From positions 312,501-376,500 of the forward strand of contig OU015566.1 in NCBI GenBank assembly GCA_907165135.1: DNA of 64,000 nt. The letters are read 5' to 3'. The notes beneath the pieces were generated by a model. It did no database searches. It was not told the DNA's origin and saw nothing but the letters and a program-made list of their open reading frames with translations. The DNA comes from Oikopleura dioica. Taxonomy: Eukaryota; Chordata; Appendicularia; Copelata; Oikopleuridae. Shown here one piece after another: positions 33,201 to 43,517 of this stretch (the stretch's first letter is position 1; each line of letters opens with the position of its first letter). The translations under genes were made by a program, and so were the position numbers.

Positions 33201-35034
33201 TTAATGTAAGTTCTGGATATTTTGTCTCGCACGATTTGCGCAAAAATGTCCAAGAATTTGATGCATTGCCAGAAAAAAATGTCCTATCCAAATCGCTTAA
33301 ATTATTTTATCTTCTTTCAGAAACCTGTTTCATTTCTTATTCCTCCTTCTCAAGAACAAAATAAAGTTCTCGTGGCTTTTGTGTAACCTTCAATCTCAAC
33401 AAGAGCTTTTCAAAAGTGTCGCGAGAAAACCTCTTAAAATTGTCCAGAATTTCCATAAATAATTGTTATATAATCTCATAAAAAATAGAAATATTTCGTG
33501 ACCTGTTGAAGCCACCAATTGCAATACAGCCCCAAGCTGATGAGAATCAAAATAAAAGCCAGGAAGAATCTGAGACTGCCAAAGAAAGTTCTGCACCAGT
33601 TCGACAATCAATCATCATCAATGTTCAGCAAAATGTTGGCTGGGCACCTGAGCCAGAAAATATTCCAGAAGATCTTCCTTATGGACTCGAGTATCTGTAT
33701 AACGTGAAAAAACTGACTATCGAGCAACAAGTTGAAGCTTTTGAGACTTACTCTGGCTTCGAAACAGCTAATCAATACAAGGCAAGTGTTTTTATTCACG
33801 ACTTATAAGGGTGAAGTAGGGTTACCGTTAAAAACCTTTTATGAGCAAAAAATTTATCGCGGAAAATATGGCATGCGTCTTTATTTAAATTATTTTAATA
33901 ATTTTGTTGACGAAAAGATAATTGAAAGTTTCGATTTTACACTACGTCTCAGGCAGTTATCCGCATAGACCGAGAGATAGAAGTGTATTAATGGATAATT
34001 TTAATAAGATTGCTTCACTTTACCTTATTGGCCGTTAGCAATGGCTGATTAAGGACCTCCCCCGTCAGCTTTTTCCTTCGAAAAGCTTAAAATTTTCAAA
34101 AAACCATGCAAGAGCCATTCGGTTCTCAATGCGTCCTCAGGTTAACCTTCACAAACTTGAGAGAAGGAATTCTTGACAAATAAAAATCAATATTTTTGCC
34201 AAAATTAGGGCAAATTCGTCAATTTTCGGAGATAAGTCTAACTTTTAAATGCCATTTTGGAGTCGAGATAGACCCCAAAAAATCGAAGCCTCAATATCGT
34301 TTTTTGACCTGTATTATTCATTTCAAAGGTAAAAATTTTTAAATTCCAAAATCTGATTCTTCGAAAAAACTGACGGGGGTCCTTAAGACAGAATCCGAAA
34401 AATAACTTTTTTGGTTTCGCCCCAAGAGTTCGAAATTTCGGGAACCCTCGACTCGCCGGGACTTTCGGGTACCCTCCCAATCCCTGGGCAAAATCGAAAA
34501 CCCAGGGATTCGGAGGGTCAAATCCAAAGTGTTCTAGAAAAAGCTTTTAGCTGTTTTAAATCAGATTCATTGATTAGTTTTCTCTAAAAATTTGTTAGGG
34601 TTGAAAGCAAAACAACTTTAGCATACTTATTAAATGTTCTAAATGTAATATTGGTGACTCACAAATTGTGAGCATATACTATTGATGAAATTGAAATGAT
34701 TTTAAAAATACTTTTTGCTTTCATTCAATTTTCTTCTTTTAAGGGTTAGTGTTTAATCAAATATGACATACAAGCTATCTTATAAAATGCGTAATTTTTG
34801 ATATATTTTGAAAAATGATAAATTAAAGATGTTTTTTGATCATTTGTAGGGGTTTTCTAGAACATCACCCTCCGAATCCCTGGACTTTCGCCAAAAACCC
34901 AGGGATTCGGAGGGTGCCCAGGGATTCGGAGGGTCACCCGGGACTTTCCATATTTTTTCCCGGCGAGTCGAGGGTGTTCTAGAGATTGCTAGAATCGCCA
35001 ATTATACCCATTATTAACGCTTAAATATTGTATA

Positions 35035-35076
<42 letters not shown>

Positions 35077-36930
35077 TTAATCATTCCTTATCAAATATTT
35101 CCCAGAGAAAAGGTAAAGTAAGAGCTATTGTTTTGGTTTATGGTTAGGGTTTAGGAAAATTGTCGAGGAATTGTGCTTAGCGATAAGTGATAGGGTTAGG
35201 CTAATTGACCCTCGACTCGCCGGGATTCTGTCTGCATATTTTTTCCCTGCGAGTCGAGGGTCAGGCGAAAATCGCGGCGAGTCGAGGGTCTCCCCGAAAT
35301 TTTCTGGCAGTAATGTCACGACTGCCACTGACAGCTTCCAAAGATATTTTGTTTTCTTTCTAGAATGACAAAGAAAAAAAACGTCAATGATCAAATTTTT
35401 CTCCCGAGACCAAATTTATTCCGTTTCTCTTCTCAAAAGAGACATTTATATTTCAAATAATGTTTATTTTATATGTTAAACTTGTCAAAAAGACTGCGTT
35501 CAACCTAGTTTGATCTTAAAAAATTGTATAAATACTTTTAAAATTGGAATTTTTTGACAGTCAGCTGCCGATTTTGGCAGTAACTTGGCAGTGGTAGTCG
35601 CTATTTTCTTTCAGATTTTTAACTCTGTTTGCCCCAATAATACATATTTTTGAAAATTTTGGTAACAATGATTTTTTCTCCAAATATAAGTAAATCAATT
35701 AATACTGTATTCTTTGAAACGCTTTCATTTTTTCCGTCTTTCGGAAAAGACTTTTTTCAAATCAGTTTTTAGATCAAAAACAGTAAAGGTGATCAAGTTT
35801 TTTATGCTGGAGAAAAAAGTGGGTTCTGTGCAAGAAACTGTTGCGGAGCAAACCGAGATTTCGACATGGCTATTACAAACAATCATGGAGAAGAAATTGC
35901 CAGATTCGTTCGACCTTTTAAGCCTCAAGTGAGATGTGGCTTGATTTATTCGCCATTGTTTCTTCAAAAAATGGGTATGTCACAAACGTGTTTTTCAATT
36001 CAAACAAAAAAAAAACAAAATTTTTCATTTAACAGGCGCCTGATTTTAGATTAAACATTATCTTTCAACATTTCTAAATCAAACCGGGCCAAGGACCTTG
36101 GCCAAAGGTATAGTGTGTTGCGCAGGTAATGTGACTCTTAAGGGTAGAAGAGGATCCTTGCGCGCGCCCCTTTGACGCTATTTCTCATCCTCAGAGAATC
36201 TGATGGGATTATTATGCACCAAAATTTGTTTTTGAAAGGTATACTCAAACTAAGTAAGTAGTACTACTAAGTAATATTTTTAAAATTTTGATTTTCGTAA
36301 TTTGAAATAAAAAAGTAAATACATAACTAACATACACAGTTAATTTATACTGAAAGAATTTTGTTGCAAAAAGATTCAGTTTTTAAAAAAAATTCCCAAT
36401 CCAAATTATTCAGGTAACTAATTGACATTTATCATTAGATATTTTAACAAATGGAAATATTGTTGGGAAAATCCGTCAAGTTGCTGATTTGTCAAAGCCG
36501 ATTTTTTCCATTCAAACCGCAGACGATCAAGAAGTTCTTCGACTAACTGGCCCGGCTTTGTCATTCGCCTGCTGTGGCGATCTTGAGTTTGAAGTCTCCA
36601 CTGCTGATGGCGTTGTTGTTGGTAAAGTTTCAAAGAAATGGGAAGACACTGGCGGAGAATTTTTGAAAGAGATTTACACAGATGCGGACAAGTTTGGAGT
36701 CACTTTTCCGGTCGATTTGGATGTCAATGTCAAGCTTTCTCTTCTTGGCTGCGTTTTCCTCCTTGTAAGGCGAAATTCTTTTGATGAAAATAAAATGTTT
36801 TTAGGATTTCATGTTTTTTGAAGATTCTTGCAAATGGACTTCTCACGCAAAAGATGAGGAAGAAGGAAGCGGCAGCTCAAAGCTAGACTTCCTCATGTGC
36901 ATATGCGACTTTATGTGTAGCGATGACTGA
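30273..36930 (+). CDS. Phospholipid scramblase
   Basis: Predicted 517 aa from exons 30273-30408, 32425-32918, 33512-33781, 35773-35974, 36439-36764 and 36805-36930; all phases agree. Scramblases are Ca2+-activated membrane proteins linked to lipid scrambling. Residues 1-210 are Pro/Gln-rich (PGYAPAP, QVDAYGQPIPQQAPV repeats), like the proline-rich N-terminus of animal PLSCRs. The conserved barrel follows: PYGLEYLYNVKKLTIEQQ, GFETANQY, RNCCG, VLRLTGPALSFACCGDLEFE, then the Ca2+-binding-like TDADKFGVTFPVDLDV and the C-terminal helix LLGCVFLLDFMFFE. The CCCPCC palmitoylation motif of human PLSCR1 is replaced by RCGLIYSPLF. Intron 3 (33782-35772) has a GC donor; the last intron is 40 bp. Exon 1 could instead end at 30429 with a GA donor, keeping the frame. 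The exon 2/3 junction (acceptor GTTGAAG) is the weakest, and an optional 45-nt exon at 33321 is possible. Confidence 0.88.
31921..32165. repeat. Inverted repeat in scramblase intron 1
   Basis: About 80-bp arms (31928-32010 and 32085-32165) share CAGGAGTTAAGAAGATTT and its complement. The loop of about 75 bp has CCCGG-containing sequence. No clear target duplication is seen. Confidence 0.75.
34430..35625. repeat. Nested MITE remnants in scramblase intron 3
   Basis: An AGAGTTCGAAATTTCGGG left end is followed by repeats of CCCTCGACTCGCCGGGA and of CCCTGGGTTTTCGATT/GGATTCGGAGGGT (34430-34520, 34865-34985, 35205-35300). A TGGCAG-family right half with the AGAGACAT hairpin and a degraded CAGATTTTTAACTCTG end spans 35308-35625. 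Boundaries are too decayed for target duplications. Confidence 0.5.
35029..35076. repeat. AT dinucleotide microsatellite
   Basis: A run of TATATATA, slightly interrupted at its left end, lies inside scramblase intron 3. Confidence 0.9.
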
Positions 36931-37249
36931 TTATAAATCATTTTGCTGCGAGAAAATACACTGTTATCATTTTCAATATGCGGTCTCGAATTTTTCACAT
37001 TCTTTTTGATGGAATTTAAAGATTTTGGAATTCATTTTTTTCCCGTAGAAAATTAAATTTGCGAGTCATTTTCGGCGTAAAAGAAAGAGGTTTTGTCAAA
37101 AAAATCAAATTATGAATTTTCTGCAAATTATCAAAACGAGAGACATTATTCTTCTACATTACGTTTCTTTTATAAAGTCGACATGTTAAACAAATCTTTT
37201 GATCTTAGTTTGTCCTTCTAAATATCTATACCTCGGATACCTGATTTAA

Positions 37250-37629
37250 GGGGGGGGGGGTCGACGAGAATCGGGATTTCCGTGACCAAAAATGCGGGAA
37301 AACCTGAGTAGATAGGGAAAATCTGATTTTATTGGGGGATAGAAAAGGGTTGAAAAAATCAGGCGGCGAAAACTAGAAAAAATTCTGACCAGAAAAAATC
37401 GGTCAAAAATCCCCTCAAAGTAGGGCCATTTTCGCGAAAAAGCACTATAAATGGTCAATTTCTTTACAATTTTGTTCATTTCACCCCCTAAATCTAATTT
37501 TTATCAAATGATTTTAGGCTCAACAGATTCAGGAGGATCTGTAGATTCCAAAAATATAAGATTCGTATTCAGACTATGAGTATAAGCGAAATTACGATCT
37601 CGCCGGAAAAAATTCTCGTCGACCCCCCC
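37250..37629. mobile_element. TTAA-flanked element, GGGGGTCGACGAGAATCGGG end
   Basis: It lies between TTAA at 37246-37249 and 37630-37633. The left end is a G run then GTCGACGAGAATCGGG; the right end is ATTCTCGTCGACCCCCCC. A truncated relative begins at about 22139. Confidence 0.7.
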
Positions 37630-37933
37630 TTAAGGCACCCCAATTTAAGGCACAAATTTGCTTACTCCTGCAACCATCGAACTCTAATTTAAGGCATATT
37701 ATATCATATTATTTATATGCCGCATATATTTTCGGTGATTAGATTCCTCAAGGGTCTTGTTATTTGGATCGCATGGTCTTTGGACTTCAAAAACTAATCC
37801 AGAGGTATTTTATGGGGCCTACATCCAGAGGTATTAGCGTCTACCCGACGCTGCTCGGCACTCCCTTCCATGCCTTTTGCAACAAAAAAAGATGTTTTGT
37901 TCTCATTCGAAATTGTCTACTCTTAGATGAGAG

Positions 37934-38386
37934 CAGAGTTCGAAATCTGAAAGAAAATGGCGACTGCCACTGCCAAGCGACTGCCAACTTTTTTTAAATG
38001 GCGACTGCCACTGCTAAGTGACTGCCAAATACTGCCGATTTCGATACTATTTTTAAAAATTTTTAAACACAAACTAAGTTCAAAACAGTCTTTTCGACAA
38101 GTTAAACATATAAAAGAGACGATATCTGAGATTTAAATGTCTCTTCTGATTAAAAAAATTGAATAAAACAGGTTTCGGGAGCGAATTTGAATCATAAGCG
38201 TTGTTTTTTGTGGTTCTAGAAAGAAAACTTTAGAAAGAAATTAATATCTTTCGAAGTGGCAGTCGGTTGGCAGCTGCCAGTAACTGCCAGCACTTGAAAA
38301 ATGTAACTGCCACTGCCAAGTGACTGCCGAAATTGGCAGCTGCCAGTGGCAGTCGTGGCAGTACTGCCAACAAATTTCGAACTCTG
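37934..38386. mobile_element. hAT-type MITE, TGGCAG family, with its empty site elsewhere in the window
   Basis: A 453-bp element with ends CAGAGTTCGAAATCTG and CAAATTTCGAACTCTG, flanked by GATGAGAG at 37926-37933 and 38387-38394. The flanks match the uninterrupted repeat at about 48205-48330, which has a single GGTGAGAG at the insertion point. Confidence 0.95.
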
Positions 38387-38427
38387 GATGAGAGTATTCT
38401 TCTTTTTCTGAGCTGTAAAGTTTATTC

Positions 38428-38475
38428 TGTACTAGGGCTGGTGAAGGCACTTTTGTAGACGAAACGCGTCCCCAA
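38428..38475 (+). ncRNA. Decayed hammerhead-like core
   Basis: This is the copy of the 48273-48319 core: CTGGTGA in place of CTGATGA, then GAAACGCGTCCCC. The change in the catalytic CUGANGA box predicts loss of activity. Confidence 0.4.
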
Positions 38476-38890
38476 TAAAAAACGTATCTATCAATAAGGA
38501 GAAACGCCGTTTAGAGACACGAAAAAAAGCATAATTTGGCAAAAATTTTATTTTTATACCGTCAACTCCCCACTTCCTTAAATCAGGTATCCGAGGTATA
38601 AGGAATCGAAATTCTATAAAAATAATTGCGGTTGTTATTTCAAAAAGCTAGCAATCATTTGGCTTTCCGCATCATACAGCGTTTTCTGGATAATTTATTT
38701 GCTGAAAATTATAGTGAATTTAGGGATCCCCCTGTTTTTCAAGTACTTGATGAGGGTCTATATTTGATATTTTTAGATTCCTCGTGCTCTGAGGATCATT
38801 TTGATGTATAATATTACCTCTTTACGAACATCTTTCCTCAAAATATTAGCCTTCAAAAATTTCGAAAATGCATGGAAATTGTACTTAGCT

Positions 38891-38944
38891 CATTTATTGG
38901 CAGCGACTAGTTTCGGAGATAGATTCCTTCGTCAGGCTATAAGG
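38891..38944 (-). ncRNA. Hammerhead-ribozyme-like core
   Basis: On the minus strand: CTGACGA, stem II GGA...TCC, GAAAC, TAGTC and then GCTGCCAATAA, the same right half as the 17922-17975 copy. Stem I pairing is partial. Confidence 0.45.
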
Positions 38945-39199
38945 TCAATGAACAGTTAACCCAGAAACAAGATGTTACCTCTGAGAAGCGAAAAGCGCGT
39001 CTGAGTAACAAGCGAGATTACAAAACGAGATATTTGAGCGTAACAGAAATTGCAAAAGGGGCGCCAAGGATGCACAGTTAGCGTACAATGCAAGAATACT
39101 TCTAAGTGTGTCAGCTAGATGTCCCTTTCTAGAACTGTTTACTTTTACTTTTTGAAGCGCAACAAATAGTCAGTTATGAATTTTTACAACGGCTACCAG

Positions 39200-39990
39200 G
39201 GTTTGTGAATAAGGGATTGACTGAAATTTTGAAATTTTGAAGAAAATCAGTAATCCCGCTCCCTCCGTGCTCCCAAAAAAGGGAGCTCCCAATTTTACTC
39301 CTTTTTTTCAAATTTCAATATTTGATTTAGTTTTTCATTTTATTTATTATATTCACAGTGGCAACATCATCGTTCAAAATTCATCATCAAGGGTTCAAAA
39401 TTTGCTGTTTTCTCTGTTCACTCTGTGAATTTCACGGTGAACGGAGATTTCGAATTGCTGTTCACTCTAGAGTAGGGATCGGGAAAAATTATTGGCATGA
39501 AAAGTGTACAGCGATTTGAAAAAGCAAGTGAGCAGTGAACTATTCACTCTGTTCACTCGACTTGTTTTGCCAAATTTACTTTGTCATCGATAATTTGAGT
39601 CAAAATTTTTGACTCCGAAACTCGGCAGAAGATTGCTGTGAAAAAGCAACAATTGTGTTCTAGAATGTATTTTTGCGAAAAAAATGTAACGAGAGTACAT
39701 CTGTTAATATGATCTAACGAAAGAGACGATTTTTTATCCTCTCATTTTTTTAACCGTCTCTTTTTAATAATAAGAAAGCTATTTTGCTTCGAAAATCTTA
39801 GTTAACCAAAAAAAATTTTTGTCTGATTTCGTGCAGAGTGAACTGTTCAATCTATTCACTTGATTGAACACTGAACAGGACTTTCGAATCCCTGTTCACT
39901 CAAGAATGAAAAGTAAACAGTATTTTGAGATTGCTGTTCATCTCAGAGTGAACAGTGAAGGGGGGTTTCGGCGGATTTCGAACCCTGATC
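39200..39990. repeat. GGGAGC fragment and GTTCACTC-family element
   Basis: 39240-39310 is a GGGAGC-family fragment. From about 39388 to 39985 the arms repeat GTTCACTCTNNAGTGAACAG-type units. The right end is GCGGATTTCGAACCCTG, the left end is a degraded AAGGGTTCAAAATTTG, and the interior has the AGAGACG...CGTCTCTTT hairpin (39722-39766). No matching target duplication found. Confidence 0.55.
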
Positions 39991-40242
39991 GGTTTATTGG
40001 ATGAGCAGACTTCAACGATTTCTTCTTTGCATTTATTCTTTTGAAATTATGAATTTCAATGAAGATGATTTTTAATTTTTATTTGAATAAAATTTTCAAA
40101 GAAACATTTTAAAATATATCGAATCATATAATAACGTCTTTTTTTTGTATAAATTCGTGCGGGCGTTGCATCTATTTTCATAATTATGTCCATAATCTGA
40201 GATTTTATTTTTTTTTAAATTATAAGAAAGAAACAAGCGGTT

Positions 40243-40951
40243 AAATCCTTCAACCTTTCGGGATCCCGAATGTTTTTGTCTTCAAACCGGGGACGCTCGA
40301 TTTGTGTACCAAATTTTTTTGGTATTCGAATACCAATTTTTGGTATTCCAATACCAAATTTTTTTTACCAGATCATAGTTTTTCCTTCAAAAAACTAGTA
40401 AACCACTTCTAAAGTTTCCTTCATGACAGGCGCGGAGCGCATAGGGTCTCTTTAGGTGTATCAAATTTGGACTTTTTGACGAAATTTGGTATTCGAATAC
40501 CAATTTTGGTATTTGAATACCAAATTTCGTCCCAAAGTGTCTCCCCTTCAAACCTTTCGGGGATGATTTTCAATAGTTTCTATCCCAGAAAATATTTGAA
40601 GCCAAACAGTAACGTCAAAGTACATATTTATTGAAGAAAATGGAGGCGCGAAGGAAAAAAAATAATTAACTCGAAAAAAATGGATCTCATAAAGTTCTCT
40701 GTAAAACAGGCGCGGAGCGCAAACATTCTCTTTTACTACAAATTCAATATTTATAAATGGTCTGGCCTTCTTAGACCATCGAATTTGACGAAGGAAGATA
40801 GAGTTATCATTTTTGATTAGTAAAATGACCTAATTCTGCATTTATGCCACTTTTTTTAACGTTATCCTCAACAAAACTCCCGAAAGATTCGGGCGATCCC
40901 GAAAGTTTCGGGAAATCCCGAAAGATTCGGGATCCCGAAAGGTTGGAAGTG
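40243..40951. mobile_element. Inverted-repeat element, CCCGAAAG/CTTTCGGG motif
   Basis: The ends AACCTTTCGGGATCCCGAA and complement bound it. Palindromic TTCGGGATCCCGAA units repeat near the right end, and the core GGCGCGGAGCGCAAAC is at about 40708. It is interrupted by 40289-40546. No target duplication is evident. Confidence 0.6.
40289..40546. mobile_element. hAT-type MITE, GGTATTCGAATACC motif
   Basis: A 258-bp element flanked by TTCAAACC at 40281-40288 and 40547-40554. Ends: GGGGACGCTCGATTTG and a right end finishing TGTCTCCCC. Palindromic GGTATTCGAATACC copies lie near both ends. The core AGGCGCGGAGCGCATAGG is at about 40430. Confidence 0.9.
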
Positions 40952-41117
40952 ACAACCGAAACAAGCTAAATCAGTTTCTTCCAATTCATTCATTTCTGGT
41001 CACTCGTCTGGGATTGACACTAGGTTCATGTTCGAGTTAAGGTTTCGGACTCTCTTTTGGTTAGGGTTAAGGTTTCACTTCGGGCATTCTATTGATCAAA
41101 AGATGGCGTGATTCTAG

Positions 41118-42754
41118 CACCCTTATTCGGCAATCCTGGCGGCAACAATAATGAAGACAGGAACCATCAGTGTTCGTCGGGTCTTCAGCAAGCTTCCAAT
41201 GCAGCAGTAGAGGATCATTTTGGAGGGCAAGAGAGGTCGCAATGTAGTGGTCTTCCTGCATCTCACCAAGGTCAACCTGGAAATCAACAGTATCCTCCTA
41301 TTGGAGAAATTTCACCTACTCTCTATTCGAGTTATGCAATTCCTTCAATAAGCGCGGTTGGTAGTGTTATGGGGCCTGTTCGTGTTCTCGATGAATATGT
41401 TTTACAAGACTTGCAAAAGCTTTTCAGGTTCACCGGTTTCGAATTGGGCTTCAAATAGCTTAAAAATTGTTCGAAACCAAACTAAGATCACCAATACGCG
41501 CTGATATAGATGAACGAAGAGCGATTCTTCGACAATATATTCAAGTCTTAAAGAGCCGTGATATCAAAATTCGAGAAACTTACCAAGAAGACGGAGCAGG
41601 AGACAATCCTCGCTCTGTGACAGTTTACGTGCCAACCAAGTTACCCCTGACCGCTGAAAATTTCGCAAAGGGAAACCCTGAATTTGTTTATTATTTTATA
41701 AAGCATGTTCTTCCGGGTAAACTTATTTATTATTATTCGGTTTCAATTTAATTTAGGCGGACCCAAATATATCAATTATGGCTGCTGTCCGCATCCATTT
41801 GATAACCGATTATATCGATATCCAGTCATCTCAACTGGATGCGGCTACAAATCTGGCTGGAATGAAAACATGCCTCTTTCAGAAGAAGACGAAATGCTGA
41901 TGGAATGCGTAAGCGATTCAATCGGAAATTTATACTTATGAAATGTTTAAGACTGGTTGGAATCAAGCTCAACTTTGGGAAGGGATGAAAAGAGTTCAAT
42001 CAGCATGTAGGTTTTAATTTTCATAGTTAGAAATTGCGACAGTTGAAAATGTCATGAGTGTCAAAAGAACATGTTTCTTTTGATGATTTATCACTAGGCC
42101 TCGGACGTAAAAAAGACGATTTTCACCATCCGGTCATCGTCCGGGAACATGAGAGGGCTCATTCGAAAGGTTTTGATAAGGGCTTTCTATTTGTCCGATA
42201 AAAAAACTGGACCCTCCCTTTCTGTTACGAGTTATTATGAAAAATATTTTTCGAAGCTTACCTTCAAAATCAAATATCTCGAAAAAGAAGGACAGGGCCC
42301 ATTTTTTTATAAGACCAACAGAAAGCCCTGTTCAAGAGCTTTCGAATGAGCCTACTCTTGTTACCGTACGACGACCGGCTGGTGGTGATGATTTTTTACG
42401 TCCGAGGCCTATTTATCACCATCATTTCGATTTTTAACAAATTAATCAATTTCTTTAGTTTTTTTTGTTTATTATTATTACCGCTTAATTCCTTTTTTTA
42501 TAACGGACCCCCTCAGCTTCTTTCAAAAAATCAAATTTCGAAATCTTTAAAAACCGAAAATATGGTGAAAAAGATGATTTGGGGGTTCCTTAAATTCAAA
42601 ATATTCGTGAAGGTCATAAAATGAGTTTTCAGTGGATTCAAGTCATTGCTGTGCACTCTATTTCAAACTTGTCGTCTGCGCGTTCATCTTGTTCTTTTTC
42701 GTTATGGCGTTCATTGACCCTACTCATCCTTTTCATGATGCTCTTGCTGGCTAA
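41118..42754 (+). CDS. P1: member of an unrecognised single-pass membrane protein family
   Basis: Exons: A (from about 41118 to 41427), B 41487-41716, C 41757-41908, D 41952-42006, E 42633-42754. Introns are 59, 40, 43 and 626 bp, all GT-AG, phases 2,1,0,1. Exon A is low-complexity (Gly, Asn, Gln) and ends with an amphipathic VLDEYVLQDLQKLFR segment. B has RRAILRQYIQVLKSRDIKI and GNPEFVYYFIKHVLPG. C has CCPHPFDNRLYRYP and PLSEEDEMLMEC. D has TGWNQAQLWEGMKRVQSA. E holds the hydrophobic helix FKLVVCAFILFFFVMAFI and ends DALAG. AATAAA follows at 42781. The fourth intron carries a hAT MITE (42095-42411). Exon A probably starts after TTCTAG at 41117, so the first exon is missing. Function unknown. 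Confidence 0.8.
42095..42411. mobile_element. hAT-type MITE, TAGGCCTCGGACG termini, intronic
   Basis: A 317-bp element with ends TAGGCCTCGGACGTAAAAAA and its near complement, flanked by TTTATCAC at 42087-42094 and 42412-42419. The imperfect inverted arms extend about 95 bp. It is inserted in the last intron of P1. Confidence 0.95.
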
Positions 42755-42937
42755 AAATCAGATGAACTGCTACTTGAGTCAATAAATGATTATTATCTTT
42801 TCTTAATAACATCGAAATAAAATGAGAGTGCAGTCACTCAAAATGAAATCGCGGTATATGATTCAGTGACGACGTGATTAAGACTTTATTTTCTGATACA
42901 ACCTTACGTTCACAAACGGGAAATTCAACCAACTATC

Positions 42938-43219
42938 GGGGGGCGGTCAGCCGTTACAAAAGTGGAATTGGTACAGCGGGTACAAATTTTGTACCCCCGG
43001 TACAAGGAGTCGTAATTTTTTTGAAAATAAATACCGATTTCTACCCATTATAATGCGAATTTTCGGACAGAACTCCACCTCAGCTATACCAGTAAGGGGT
43101 TTCCTTCAATTCTAGCGCGAACCTCAAACTAATTCTTTGATTTTATTTCTGGTCTGTACCGGCGGTACAAAAATTTTTGTACCGACATTATTAATTTGTA
43201 CCGTCGCCACCCCACACTT
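42938..43219. mobile_element. hAT-type MITE, GTACAAA motif
   Basis: A 282-bp element flanked by CAACTATC (42930-42937) and TAACTATC (43220-43227), 7 of 8. Arms repeat GGTACAAA/TTTGTACC. A shortened GCGCGAAC core is at about 43115. It lies between P1 and P2. Confidence 0.75.
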
Positions 43220-43517
43220 TAACTATCTGGCAAAAGGGTTAAAAAATTATAAAACCTCTGTTCACTTTTCACTCTCTTTACTCTGTCCAAAACCGAAAAA
43301 AAAATTTTTTTTGGAATATTTTTTAAGTTAACCTATTTTTTTTAAGTTAATGCAAACTATTAAGTCTGAAAAGAGATGTTTTACGCAGTGACAGGATAAA
43401 AAATCGTCTCTTCTGATAATTCTTAGATTTAATTGTATACTTTTTTTGAAGTTTGCTGATCTCTAGAATGTGTGCAGAGAATGTTGTGAAAATGGTAAAC
43501 GCAATCAGTTACAAGTT

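Larger units (their letters stand above)
37231..38596. mobile_element. Inverted-repeat element with CCTCGGATACCTGATTTAAG end
   Basis: The ends CCTCGGATACCTGATTTAAG and complement are flanked by TATA on both sides, so the target could be TA. It is the same terminus family as 672-4344. It contains the TTAA element 37250-37629, the hAT element 37934-38386 and a decayed hammerhead-bearing repeat. Confidence 0.65.
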
